A stretch of DNA of 64,000 nucleotides. Source: Planctomycetales bacterium (lineage in GTDB: Bacteria > Planctomycetota > Planctomycetia > Planctomycetales > Planctomycetaceae). The first letter of the stretch is position 1. Each line of letters begins with the position of its first letter. The DNA is taken from assembly GCA_028285345.1 (NCBI GenBank), contig JANQPT010000008.1, forward strand, positions 38,755 to 102,754, written 5' to 3'. A model generated the notes under the pieces. It did not search any database and was not told the origin of the DNA. It worked only from the letters and a program-made list of their open reading frames with translations. This document shows, one piece after another, positions 54,269-63,904 of the stretch. The position numbers were made by a program, and so were the translations under genes.

Positions 54269-55300
54269 TCAACAGCGGCTGAGGTCGACATGCAGCGCCC
54301 GGCTGTTGAGCCAGATTCTCTCGATCCAAGCGATGCCTTCATTCACGGTGTGCACCGGGTTGCCCATCGCGATCTGCCAATGTTCCTTCGCCGGCACCAT
54401 CACGATGTAGCAGAGAATCGTGTGCAGCAGAATCATGTCTCCGACCGTTTCTAATTGATCGCGGTCGAGCCCGTATTCCTCGCGGTAGCCGCGGACGACC
54501 CCCGCCAGCGCCTCGCCTGCCAGTTCCGGCGATGCCTGCGGCATGCGGAGGCTGGGATAGTAATAGTGCGCGAAGAGCAAACCGGCAAAGTCCATCGTCC
54601 GCCAGCCGTAACAGCCCAGGTCAAAGTCGATGATCTCGACCTCCCCCTCTTCGACGAAAAAATTCCCCGCATGCACATCCCGGTGAACGAGCCCATATTG
54701 GCCCGGCGGCGTCGGACGCGCGCGCAATTCGCCGATGAACTCCCGCATGAGTTCGACAACCCGCAGGTTGAAACCGTCGGGAAGCGGATCGGGAAACTGC
54801 ATCAGCGCCGCCGCATACCAAGGCTTACGGTCCTCGCCGGTAGGAAACTCCACCGTGTCTGAAGCCCGATGGATCCGCCCAATCTCGCGGCCGAGCTTGA
54901 GAAACAGTTCGTCATTCCACGCCGCATCGGTCGCCGGGTTGATCTGCCGGCCCATAAATCGTTTAAAACAGCAGACGTGCAACGTTCCATCCTCGAGGTC
55001 GATCGTCTCCAACAGTTCGCCGCGGCGCGAAGGAATCGGCGTGGTGACCGTGCAGCCGTGGCGGATCAAGTGCTCGAGCCAGACCAACTCCGCGAGCACC
55101 TCCCCCCGCCGCCGAATCGCCCCGTCGCTAACGCGAATGATGACGGGCTCCCCATCCACCGACTCCGTCCCAAACACATGATTGACGCCGTCACGAATCA
55201 ACTCCGTCTTCTCCGGCACCAACCCCCAGTGCTGCTCACACTGAGCGAGTGCCTCGTGATAGGGTGAAGAGTCGTCGGCGGGTAGATGATTGGGATCCAT
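54269..55300 (-). CDS. APH/SrkA-type phosphotransferase
   Basis: 343 residues from ATG 55300; the open frame to 55381 crosses repeat-like sequence. The kinase-like fold shows the catalytic loop YGLVHRDVHAGNFFVEEG (about 225-242) and the metal motif EIIDFDLGCYGWRTMDFAGLLFAHYYY. Near the N-terminus, LIRDGVNHVFGTESVDGEPVIIRV is the nucleotide loop. The HRDxHxxN pattern resembles homoserine kinase type II and the Ser/Thr kinase SrkA/RdoA. The substrate is unknown. Confidence 0.88.
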   Translation of the reverse strand: MDPNHLPADDSSPYHEALAQCEQHWGLVPEKTELIRDGVNHVFGTESVDGEPVIIRVSDGAIRRRGEVLAELVWLEHLIRHGCTVTTPIPSRRGELLETIDLEDGTLHVCCFKRFMGRQINPATDAAWNDELFLKLGREIGRIHRASDTVEFPTGEDRKPWYAAALMQFPDPLPDGFNLRVVELMREFIGELRARPTPPGQYGLVHRDVHAGNFFVEEGEVEIIDFDLGCYGWRTMDFAGLLFAHYYYPSLRMPQASPELAGEALAGVVRGYREEYGLDRDQLETVGDMILLHTILCYIVMVPAKEHWQIAMGNPVHTVNEGIAWIERIWLNSRALHVDLSRC

Positions 55301-55332
55301 GAGGTTTCTCTGCGGAGCGCGGGCGGAACAAC

Positions 55333-55348
55333 GTGCGTCATTACGCAC
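55333..55348. repeat. GGTGCGTC-type palindrome, diverged copy
   Basis: GTGCGTCATTACGCAC followed by CCTACG, as after the other copies. No RAYT piece remains beside it. Confidence 0.5.
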
Positions 55349-55487
55349 CCTACGAAGTAATTCTGCAGGTGGCAACTGCAAGCGGTCGGGTGAAACTATG
55401 AGAAGACATTGCTAAAGTTCCAGCTTGCAGCCTACAAGCGCTTCACCGTGCATTCTATTACCAAGTCAAGTGGCAACCCCCAGGCCG

Positions 55488-56072
55488 ATGCTTGAGCAAT
55501 GCTTTTACCTCAGATTTACGATCGGATCACAACGCCGATTCGACGCACTGCAGCGATTCTTTCGTGCGCTCAAATCTGAAAAGGACCGGATCATAGCGAG
55601 GGCTTCGGATGCTGAACAGGATCAGTACGATCCCGCCAACGATCCCAAATGGATTGACTTTCTCGATGATGATGCAATCGAGTGGTTCACAAATACATTC
55701 GACTTTAACAGCGAGGAAGGCAAAATCTATCAACAGCTATGGGACTTAACCGCACCTGAGATCAGACTGACACATCCCATGTTCAATCTACCAGGAAATT
55801 GGGATTTAGAATCAATGCTTGACTCATTGTTCAATGGCGAATACGAGTTTGTTGATCTTCTACAAGACTCCGAAACAGACGGCACCCTTTATTACGATCC
55901 GTGGGCAGGGCCGTTCGGTGGTTCCGAATCAATGGCAGCACTGATTGAATCATTTGGCCATACTGTCATCTTTGATTCGTGGCATGAAGGCCCACATTGT
56001 CGGCAGGCAGTTGGCTGGGATTATGCGTTGGCGAAACGATTGGTCGCAGCAGGTACAGGATTCGTGCCGTGA
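55488..56072 (+). CDS. Hypothetical acidic protein
   Basis: 194 residues from ATG 55488 (TTG 55425 would extend it). It opens MLEQCFYLRFTIGSQRRFDALQRFFRALKSEKDRI and is rich in Asp, Glu and aromatic residues, for example WIDFLDDDAIEWFTNTFDFNSEEGKIYQQLWDL. No membrane helix or motif is recognised. Its base composition looks lower in GC than the neighbouring host genes. Small acidic proteins of this kind in such contexts can be immunity proteins, but there is no direct support. Confidence 0.55.
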   Translation: MLEQCFYLRFTIGSQRRFDALQRFFRALKSEKDRIIARASDAEQDQYDPANDPKWIDFLDDDAIEWFTNTFDFNSEEGKIYQQLWDLTAPEIRLTHPMFNLPGNWDLESMLDSLFNGEYEFVDLLQDSETDGTLYYDPWAGPFGGSESMAALIESFGHTVIFDSWHEGPHCRQAVGWDYALAKRLVAAGTGFVP

Positions 56073-56086
56073 TAAGAATACGGCAG

Positions 56087-56180
56087 GGTGGCCCGGCCGA
56101 TTACGGCTGGGTCGCGCAGCGACAAGAAGCTCGCGCCTTGGGCGTTGTAGACCTGGAGTATATAGTTTGCAGATTTGAGA
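56087..56180. repeat. GGGTGGCCCGGCC repeat, copy 1
   Basis: GGGTGGCCCGGCCGATTACG then GCTGGGTCGCGCAGCGACAAGAAGCTCGCGCCTTGGGCG. Closely matching copies lie at 56370-56463 and 60236-60329. Confidence 0.75.
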
Positions 56181-56184
56181 TGTC

Positions 56185-56290
56185 GCAGGCTGGACCGGCC
56201 GATGTCTGCCGTCAAGATCGCCCGGCGGCGGTGCGTGACGACGGTCAAGGAATAGCCTTGGCCTTCACGCGAACGCTTGCACCGGGTCAT
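56185..56290 (-). pseudogene. RAYT fragment, N-terminal piece
   Basis: On the minus strand from 56290: [33 protein letters not shown], which is the RAYT N-terminus. The frame then enters the repeat at 56087. The 18-base palindrome (56315) lies 24 bases upstream of its ATG, as for the other fragments. Confidence 0.75.
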
Positions 56291-56314
56291 GGCGTCAACT
56301 GTCCTGCAGAGAGT

Positions 56315-56332
56315 GGTGCGTCGCGACGCACC
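56315..56332. repeat. 18-base palindrome GGTGCGTCGCGACGCACC
   Basis: A perfect palindrome adjoining a RAYT fragment, identical to those at 45337 and 57006 and also followed by CTACG. Confidence 0.75.
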
Positions 56333-56369
56333 CTACGGGCCTGATCGTTGTAAGAGGGCACGTCCGCAG

Positions 56370-56544
56370 GGTGGCCCGGCCGATTCCGGCCGGGTCGCAA
56401 AGCGACAAGAAGCTCGCGCCTTGGGCGTTGTAGACCTGGAGTGTATGGCTTTCAGGTTTGTGATGTCGCAATCACAGCCCGATCGCGGAAGGCGCGGCAT
56501 CTTGTGCCTGCGGCACCTGGCCGCTGCGCGGTCGGGCCACCCTT
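56370..56544. repeat. ~175-base repeat adjoining argH fragment 1
   Basis: The whole stretch matches 60236-60410, including the end CGCGGTCGGGCCACCC. In both places it is immediately followed by an argH 3' end, so repeat plus argH end were duplicated together. Confidence 0.8.
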
Positions 56545-56718
56545 CTAGGCATGGTTCGACAATTCAAGCCGCTTGCACCATTCCTGCACACGCTCCGCCA
56601 CCGGCTCCGTTCCCCCCGAACCAAGACTCCGCAGCGCCGCGACCGCGTTCTTCGTGCTGAGGACATCGTACACCTCATCGCTGATCTTGTCACACGCCGC
56701 TTGAAGCTCCGCCAGCGG
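56545..56718 (-). pseudogene. argH 3'-end fragment 1
   Basis: The minus-strand frame [46 protein letters not shown] ends in a stop at 56545. It matches the last 55-60 residues of ArgH at 60411. Homology stops at 56718, where it joins a RAYT fragment. It cannot encode an enzyme. Confidence 0.85.
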
Positions 56719-56981
56719 CATTGTTTTGTAAAACGGTCCGTAATCCGCCGCCAACGCGTGGAATAATCGGCGTCGCAACGGGGGAGTTCCCAGACGGTTT
56801 GCAAGTGATCCGGGCGCAGGACGATCGCGACAATGGAAAACGGTTGATCGGCCCGGATGGCGTTAATCGCTGTCCGCATTGCCGTGTGGCCTATGTCCGT
56901 CGTCAAGATCGGCCGGCGGCGGTGTGTGACGACGGTGACGAAGTAGAGGTGGCCTTTGCGCGAACGGTTGTAGCGGCTCAT
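56712..56981 (-). pseudogene. RAYT fragment with altered HUH motif
   Basis: About 90 codons from 56981: [31 protein letters not shown].. then [30 protein letters not shown]. The HUH motif DHLH is DHLQ here. The C-terminal catalytic tyrosine part is missing, replaced by argH 3' sequence in another frame. The palindrome at 57006 stands 24 bases upstream. Confidence 0.8.
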
Positions 56982-57005
56982 GACGTCAACCGTTCTGCAG
57001 AGGAA

Positions 57006-57023
57006 GGTGCGTCGCGACGCACC
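57006..57023. repeat. 18-base palindrome GGTGCGTCGCGACGCACC
   Basis: A perfect copy before the RAYT fragment at 56981; left neighbour of the methyltransferase cassette. Confidence 0.75.
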
Positions 57024-57406
57024 CTACGAGACTGAATTGACGTGAATTTCCATGACGCGTATCGCGAGCGCTGGATAGCCTGCTGCGCTTGTACTTTGCA
57101 TTCCCACAGCTGAGGGATGCGCTGCGCGGCAAGACGCAAGAATCTGAACTTGGGTTTTCGGATTCATTGGGTTGGCGCAACCCGGCAGCGTAAATGCCCG
57201 TACGGTACGCATCCCCAAATCTCCTTTTTCTTTGGATTGCGAGTTAAAGGCTTACTGGTCGGCGATCATCCAATAATGTACCATCTTTGCTTTGGCCGGG
57301 GTCGAATCGCAATTCCGTTTCATATCTGTCGCTCGTACTTTGCTCGATCAACAGCAGCCTTGTAACCGTAACTGGAGTTCTTAACATTTCGAAGAAGGGT
57401 GGACGC
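57024..57406. other. Upstream region of the methyltransferase cassette
   Basis: No supported gene. The right part is AT-rich and may hold the cassette promoter, but no clear -35/-10 pair was chosen. The change in composition from about 57200 marks the likely left edge of foreign DNA. Confidence 0.4.
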
Positions 57407-58288
57407 GTGCCCCCGATACAGCAGCAGATTTCTCGATCATACCTTGAAGGCGTGGCGACGAGCCCATTAAGTGCGATGCCACGAGCATATCTGCGATGGG
57501 CTGGCTCTAAACGCGCTCTGCTTCGGCACATCTTACCGTTGCTTCCGGAGGCGTACCGGGTCTATCGAGAACCGTTTTTCGGATCTGGTGCCCTCTTTTT
57601 TCTGTTACAGCCAACTCATGCAGTATTGAGCGACGCTTGCATCGAGCTCATGGAAACTCATCGAGCAGTTCGCGACAATGCCTCTGCGGTCATTCGGTTC
57701 TTAGGGCCACTTATCCCAGATCGCGACCTGTTTTACTCAATACGGGCGAACCGTTCGTCTGGACGATTTAAGAGGGCAGCTGAGTTCATTTATCTCAACA
57801 AGGTCTGTTGGAACGGACTTTATCGTGTCAATTCCGCAGGAGAATTCAATGTTCCTTTTGGTCGACCGAAATCAACTTTTATCGTAGATTTCGAGAATTT
57901 AAGGCAATGCTCGGCAGCTTTGCACAGACGCAACGTTCGGATCAAGGATGGTGACTTTGAGAAGTGCCTCGAAGGCACGAAAGCTGGAGATCTAGTTTTT
58001 CTGGACCCGCCATACGTGACCCGTCACAATAACAACGGATTTGTGGACTACAATGAAACCTTATTCAGTTGGTCTGATCAGATTCGCCTTGCGAATCTGG
58101 CAGTTGAACTGGCTAACCACGGTACAAACGTGGTCGTAGCAAACGCCAATCACAAAGAAGTGATCAGGCTTTATCCTGGATTTCGCAAAAAAGAAATTCA
58201 ACGACAGTCAACTCTTGCATCTTCTTCACGATTCCGTGGAACCGTCTCGGAACTCGTCCTGTATTCTTTGAATGAGCGGGGCGTTTGA
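57407..58288 (+). CDS. D12-class N6-adenine DNA methyltransferase (Dam-like)
   Basis: 293 residues from GTG 57407, preceded by GAAGAAGGG; ATG 57476 would give 270 residues, the normal Dam length. Motif X/N-terminus is YLRWAGSKRALLRHILPLLP. The SAM loop is EPFFGSGALFFLL, and the catalytic motif is LVFLDPPYVTRHNNNGF (DPPY). The alpha-class order and the KVCWNGLYRVNSAGEFNVPFGR segment are typical of Dam relatives such as M.DpnM and T4 Dam. The product would be N6-methyladenine; the target could be GATC but cannot be read. Its stop overlaps the ParB-like start (TGATG), so it is coupled to it. No paired restriction gene is recognised. Confidence 0.9.
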   Translation: MPPIQQQISRSYLEGVATSPLSAMPRAYLRWAGSKRALLRHILPLLPEAYRVYREPFFGSGALFFLLQPTHAVLSDACIELMETHRAVRDNASAVIRFLGPLIPDRDLFYSIRANRSSGRFKRAAEFIYLNKVCWNGLYRVNSAGEFNVPFGRPKSTFIVDFENLRQCSAALHRRNVRIKDGDFEKCLEGTKAGDLVFLDPPYVTRHNNNGFVDYNETLFSWSDQIRLANLAVELANHGTNVVVANANHKEVIRLYPGFRKKEIQRQSTLASSSRFRGTVSELVLYSLNERGV

Positions 58289-59229
58289 TGGAACCCAAAA
58301 CTGGACATCTTGAGCATGTACCAATCAACCGAGTACAACGTAACGAACATAATCCGCGCCTGATATTTCGTCCGGATGAACTTGAAGGTCTGGCAGACTC
58401 TATACAAGAAATTGGTGTCCAGGTTCCAATCAGTGTCTACAAAGATGGGCGAATGTTCACCCTAATCGATGGAGAACGGCGGTGGCGTGCATGCCGAATG
58501 CTTAATCTGACCGTAGTCCCCGCAATTATATACCCAAAGCCCGATGCTGTTCAGAACATCGTTTTCATGTTCAACATTCATCGTTTTCGGAAGGACTGGG
58601 ATCCACTTCCAACTGCAATGAAGCTCGAAGAGCTGCGCAAACTCGTTGCTGAGCAACAGGGTCGACAACCAACTGAAGCTCAGTTTGCCGCACTTACTGG
58701 AATGAGCCAAGGGCAAGTTCGCCGTTGCAAATTGATCATGGAGATCCCGGAATCCGATCGCCTGGAGCTTCTCGATGAACTTGAAAAGCCTGAGAATGAG
58801 CGACAGATAACAACCGACCTTTACGTTGAATGCCAGCGTTCAGTACGGACAATTCGTACTTATACTCCCGACCTTGAGGACTTAGAGGATCCTCTTAGAG
58901 ATGCATTGATTGAAAAGTACAAGCAAAAGGTCATCACAAATGTAACACACATGCGCCAGATTGCCAAGATTGCTCGCGCAGTCTCCAAAGGTGTGTCAAA
59001 ACGAACTGTTTCATCAGCGTTGAATCGTCTAATCGAGGATGAAACGTACTCGACAGAGGATGCATACCAGCGTGTTGCATGGGTATATGATATTCGAACG
59101 GTAGGAAATCAAGCCAAATCGTTATCTGAACTATTAGAAAGTCTAGAAGGAGCATCAAATCGAATCGATGCGGAAACGACACGCGTCCTTCGAGAGTTGC
59201 GAAAGCGCATCAATACACTGCTTAAGTAG
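58288..59229 (+). CDS. ParB/Spo0J-like DNA-binding protein
   Basis: 313 residues from ATG 58288. The N-terminal ParB/sulfiredoxin-fold domain shows VPINRVQRNEHNPR, LADSIQEIGVQVPISVYKDG and the CTP-binding motif GERRWRA (about 62-68). A helix-turn-helix follows (FAALTGMSQGQVRRCKLIMEIPE, about 132-154). The last 150 residues are helical and charged, unlike the usual ParB dimer domain. No ParA is beside it, so plasmid partition is unlikely. ParB-like proteins also occur with phage methyltransferases and in Dnd-like modification systems. Confidence 0.88.
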   Translation: MEPKTGHLEHVPINRVQRNEHNPRLIFRPDELEGLADSIQEIGVQVPISVYKDGRMFTLIDGERRWRACRMLNLTVVPAIIYPKPDAVQNIVFMFNIHRFRKDWDPLPTAMKLEELRKLVAEQQGRQPTEAQFAALTGMSQGQVRRCKLIMEIPESDRLELLDELEKPENERQITTDLYVECQRSVRTIRTYTPDLEDLEDPLRDALIEKYKQKVITNVTHMRQIAKIARAVSKGVSKRTVSSALNRLIEDETYSTEDAYQRVAWVYDIRTVGNQAKSLSELLESLEGASNRIDAETTRVLRELRKRINTLLK

Positions 59230-59238
59230 GACCGCAAC

Positions 59239-59991
59239 GTGGCCGCAAGTTTGTTGAGCAGCAATGATCTGATCGAATTGGCAAGGCGCCATTATCGATC
59301 ACAAGGCTGGACTGTTCCTTCAAGGCCAAACAAAGCCGAAGCAACATTGGTGTCGTCACTTGCGCGACGCCCAGATTTCGTAGTACGTCGCGACGGAATG
59401 CTACACCTAGTCTTTGTCTCGGGCAAGGTTACTGCGGCGACTTTTCGTCTTAATATGCAGGTCGTATTCGACGTCCAACAGACCAACGAAGTATGCAACC
59501 TAGTAACTGTATGTCAAGATCGAGTCAAACCCAAAGATGAACGTGAACTCCGCAAAATGGGATTCGGCATCCTGATTGTTAGAGAAAGTGACGAGCCGTA
59601 TTTCTTGGCACCCGCGAAGCTTCAACAATTCGACGATGCAATACAATATGAACAAATCCCACAACGGCTCCGAGCGCGTACTCGCGCCGCCGTACGGCAG
59701 ATTTCCGAAGGTGACGTATGTGTTGGGATACTGGACCTGGTTCAAATTGTCGAGGCGGAATTAGAAAGGCACGTTCCGGGTTCTAAGAATTGGACGTTAG
59801 GCCGAAAGATAAATGCCGCAGAGACATCGGGCGTTTTGCGACCGATGATGAAAGCAGCAGCTGACAGAATCAACTTTCCTCGCATCAAGAGAGCGCATCC
59901 AGGAACCCATAATACGAGAAGAAAATGGATTGTATCTCGGGCTCAGGCGATCGTTGATGACTGCCTCGCAATTCTCTTTGGCTTGCCGTAG
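59239..59991 (+). CDS. Unknown protein, third gene of methyltransferase-ParB cassette
   Basis: 250 residues from GTG 59239, nine bases after the ParB stop. No family is recognised with certainty. The N-terminal half has a nuclease-fold-like pattern: RRPDFVVRRDGMLHLVFVSGK (PD at 45-46, Lys63), then strands LVTVCQDRV and GFGILIV. The usual D/E-x-K is S-G-K, so activity is doubtful. The C-terminal half is helical. It ends RIKRAHPGTH (Rx4H, about 215-220) and AQAIVDDCLAILFGL, a pattern seen in HEPN domains (RNases of toxin and defence systems). Both assignments are inferences from short motifs. Confidence 0.6.
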   Translation: MAASLLSSNDLIELARRHYRSQGWTVPSRPNKAEATLVSSLARRPDFVVRRDGMLHLVFVSGKVTAATFRLNMQVVFDVQQTNEVCNLVTVCQDRVKPKDERELRKMGFGILIVRESDEPYFLAPAKLQQFDDAIQYEQIPQRLRARTRAAVRQISEGDVCVGILDLVQIVEAELERHVPGSKNWTLGRKINAAETSGVLRPMMKAAADRINFPRIKRAHPGTHNTRRKWIVSRAQAIVDDCLAILFGLP

Positions 59992-60028
59992 CAATTGATT
60001 GTATTGCCATGTGAGGTTCCTACAGATT

Positions 60029-60233
60029 TACTCGTCGATCGTCCATCCAACCCGCTTGCGCCATTCCGTCACGCGCTCCGCTACCGGCTCCGCCCCCCCC
60101 GAACCAAAACTCCCCAGCGCCGCGACGGCGTTCTTCGTGCCGAGAATGTCGTAGACATCATCGCCGATCTTGTCACACGCCGCTCGTAACTCCGCCAGCG
60201 GCAGGTCGGAGAGGCGGCACTGCTTCGATTCGC
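60029..60233 (-). pseudogene. argH 3'-end fragment 2
   Basis: The minus-strand frame [54 protein letters not shown] ends in a stop at 60029. It matches the last 65-70 residues of ArgH closely. Homology ends abruptly at 60233 where the GGGTGGCCC repeat begins. Together with fragment 1 it brackets the three-gene cassette. Confidence 0.85.
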
Positions 60234-60235
60234 AG

Positions 60236-60410
60236 GGTGGCCCGGCCGATTACGGTCGGGTCGCGAAGCGACAAGAAGCTCGCGCCTTGGGCGTTATAGG
60301 TCTAGAGTGTATGGTTTACAGATTTGTGATGTCGCAATCACAGCCCGATCGCGGAAGGCGCGGCATCTTGTGCCTGTGGCACCCGGCCGCTGCGCGGTCG
60401 GGCCACCCAT
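60236..60410. repeat. ~175-base repeat adjoining argH
   Basis: Matches 56370-56544. It separates argH fragment 2 from the intact argH and includes the GTCGGGCCACCC end that occurs at the right of the 27.5 kb repeats. Confidence 0.8.
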
Positions 60411-61802
<1,392 letters not shown>

Positions 61803-61822
61803 AAGGCGGACTCCATTGATTA

Positions 61823-61902
61823 GGTATTAGGCTTTAGGCGTTAGGCTTTAGGAAAGATATCAAGGGGCAATTCCTCAAGCCTAACGCCTAAAGCCTAATA
61901 CC
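61823..61902. repeat. 32-base near-perfect inverted repeat
   Basis: Arms 61823-61854 and 61871-61902 are complementary at 31 of 32 positions with a 16-base loop, built from TTAGGCTTTAGGCGTTAGGC-type sequence. It lies between two minus-strand genes (FHA gene upstream, argH downstream). There is no T-tract. A weaker relative is at 24130. Confidence 0.85.
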
Positions 61903-61987
61903 CTCACTCTAGATCTAGGTTAGGAGTGGGTCAACTGCGCACGGGGAGAGACGATCAGGAGCGTCGGATGGTTCGCGAAAGCGGGGC

Positions 61988-62518
61988 CTACATGTCCGAT
62001 TCGTTCAGTTCGACGTAGGAACTTTCGTCGCTGTTCGATTCGATTCTCACGTTCTGTTGAGAATCGTCGACGACGATTGAATAGGAGGAGGGTTCGGCAA
62101 GGGGGATGTCGTCGATCATCGGCGTTTCCGACGAATCGGGTTTCGAGTCGAGAACGGAGACCTTTTGAGGCTGATGCCCGTTTTGAGGGGAATCCGCGCT
62201 CAGCGGAGCAGGTTCGCGGCGGACGGTCTCGCTACTGCCGTTGCCGATACAGAACTCCAAATCGCCGATCGTGACTTCGTCGCCGACACGAATCTCGGCT
62301 TCCTCAATCCGCTCGCCGTTGACGGTGATGCCGTTGGTGCTCCCCAAATCGCGGATTAACAGGCGTTCGCTCGCCTGGGCGATGCAGCAGTGCATGCGGG
62401 AGACTTTGCGGCTGCTCAGCAGGACGATATCGCATTGTGGGTGCCGGCCGATTAATAGGATAGCTTTATCCAATTTAATCGGGTCTCCATCGAAATGTGG
62501 AGTAAGGCTGATGGGCAT
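61988..62518 (-). CDS. FHA-domain protein
   Basis: 176 residues from ATG 62518. The FHA domain spans about 15-90: LLIGRHPQCDIVLLSSRKVSRMHCCI, RLLIRDLGSTNGITVNGERI and VGDEVTIGD, with the conserved GR, SxxH-like and STNG residues. It binds phosphothreonine peptides. The C-terminal 80 residues are Ser/Asp/Glu-rich and probably disordered. A Ser/Thr kinase partner is expected but none is nearby. Confidence 0.9.
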   Translation of the reverse strand: MPISLTPHFDGDPIKLDKAILLIGRHPQCDIVLLSSRKVSRMHCCIAQASERLLIRDLGSTNGITVNGERIEEAEIRVGDEVTIGDLEFCIGNGSSETVRREPAPLSADSPQNGHQPQKVSVLDSKPDSSETPMIDDIPLAEPSSYSIVVDDSQQNVRIESNSDESSYVELNESDM

Positions 62519-62854
62519 AGACCGGCTCCGCGAGAAAGGGCAACTCTTCAATCATATCGACGAAATCGGCCAAATGGAATCATTTTTGGTGATTTTCACG
62601 CCCAGATTCCGGGCAAAACCAGCGTAAATCTCCGGTTTTCATTGATGGAGCAGTCGCCTCCGTGACGAACTCCCTGCAGGCGTCAAAACAAGATGGAGGG
62701 CTCGTGAGCCCGCCGTTCGGCGATCATTGGGAAGATTGCAGACAAAACCGACTGAGGGATATGATCTTCGTCTCAGACATGACTCCCGTCTCGACCTAAT
62801 CTTCGGCGCCGCCGTCGCTCCGATAAGTCAGTGGCCGGGGAAAGGAATCCAAAC
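62519..62854. other. Divergent intergenic region, no gene seen
   Basis: Between the FHA gene (minus) and the oxidoreductase (plus). A purine-rich GGGGAAAGGAA at 62836-62846 is the likely ribosome-binding site for the latter. No repeat was noticed. Confidence 0.4.
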
Positions 62855-63850
62855 ATGCAAGCGGTGGTCCTCCATCAATTCGGCGAACCGGCTGAGGTGC
62901 TGCAGATTGAAACTCAAGCGGTCCCCGATCCTTCTCCGGGAGAGGTTCGCGTGCGGATGTTGGCCTCGCCGGTGAATCCGTCGGATCTAATGATGATTCG
63001 CGGGCAGTACGGGATTCTGCCAGAACTGCCCGCCTCGCCCGGGTTCGAAGGTGTGGGAATCGTCGAAGCCTCGGGTGGAGGACTGCTGGGCCGATTTCTC
63101 ACGGGCAAGCGGGTCGCTGTGCTCAATAGCGCCACGGGGAACTGGCGCGAGCAGACCACGATTCCCGCCAAACAAGCGATCCCGATGGGCAAGGAGCTCA
63201 CGCTCGAACAGGCGGCGATGTTCTTCGTCAATCCCGCGACCGCGTACATCATGACGCGGCAAGTGCTGTGCGTTCCTCCCGGAGAGTGGCTGCTGCAAAC
63301 CGCCGCGGGGTCCGCCCTGGGCCGGATGGTGATTCGGCTTGGCAAACGGTTCGGATTTCGCACGCTGAATGTCGTGCGCCGCGCTGAGCAGATCGACGAA
63401 CTCAAATCGATCGGCGGAGATGCGGTCATCGCCGCCGCGCCGGAAGAACTCCCCGCAGCGGTCGCTGCGATTGCCTCGGGCGGCGTCCGCTACGCGATCG
63501 ACCCGGTCGGCGGATCGTTGGGATCGGCGGTCGTTCAGACTTTGGCGCCCGGCGGCCGCATGTTACTCTTCGGCACGCTCTCGGGCGAACCGATTTCATT
63601 CTCGCCGCGGGATCTGATGACCCCTGGGGCGGAGATCAGCGGGTTTTGGCTCTCCAATTACATGCAGTCGCTGAAGTTGCTGGGCAAGTTGAAGCTGGTT
63701 AAGCAAGTCGGCAAGCTGATTCGCGAAGGAACCCTGACTGCCAACGTCGGCGCGAAGTTCCCGCTCGATCAAATTGGGGATGCGGTCACCGCGGCGGAAC
63801 AACCGGCTCGGAACGGCAAGGTGTTGCTGACGATTGGGACGGAAATGTAA
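62855..63850 (+). CDS. Zinc-free MDR oxidoreductase (2-enoyl thioester reductase/quinone reductase-like)
   Basis: 331 residues from ATG 62855, after GGGGAAAGGAA. The medium-chain reductase fold shows NPSDLMMIRGQYGILPELPASPGFEGVGIVE, WREQTTIPAKQAIPMGKELTLEQAAMFFVNPATAYIM, and LLQTAAGSALGRMVIRLGKRFGF (nucleotide loop AAGSALG). Catalytic-zinc ligands are absent. The mix resembles trans-2-enoyl-CoA reductase (MECR/ETR1) and quinone oxidoreductases, using NADPH. The substrate is not certain. Confidence 0.85.
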   Translation: MQAVVLHQFGEPAEVLQIETQAVPDPSPGEVRVRMLASPVNPSDLMMIRGQYGILPELPASPGFEGVGIVEASGGGLLGRFLTGKRVAVLNSATGNWREQTTIPAKQAIPMGKELTLEQAAMFFVNPATAYIMTRQVLCVPPGEWLLQTAAGSALGRMVIRLGKRFGFRTLNVVRRAEQIDELKSIGGDAVIAAAPEELPAAVAAIASGGVRYAIDPVGGSLGSAVVQTLAPGGRMLLFGTLSGEPISFSPRDLMTPGAEISGFWLSNYMQSLKLLGKLKLVKQVGKLIREGTLTANVGAKFPLDQIGDAVTAAEQPARNGKVLLTIGTEM

Positions 63851-63904
63851 GTGTCATCACTGCGGGTGCATTCCTCGGAACGCGCGCGACAATGAGAACT
63901 CTCT

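Noticed and set aside
58288..59229. Chromosome partition parB marking an origin region
   Set aside because: No parA, no parS-like palindromes, no dnaA or gidA nearby; the C-terminal part is unlike chromosomal ParB and the gene is coupled to a methyltransferase.
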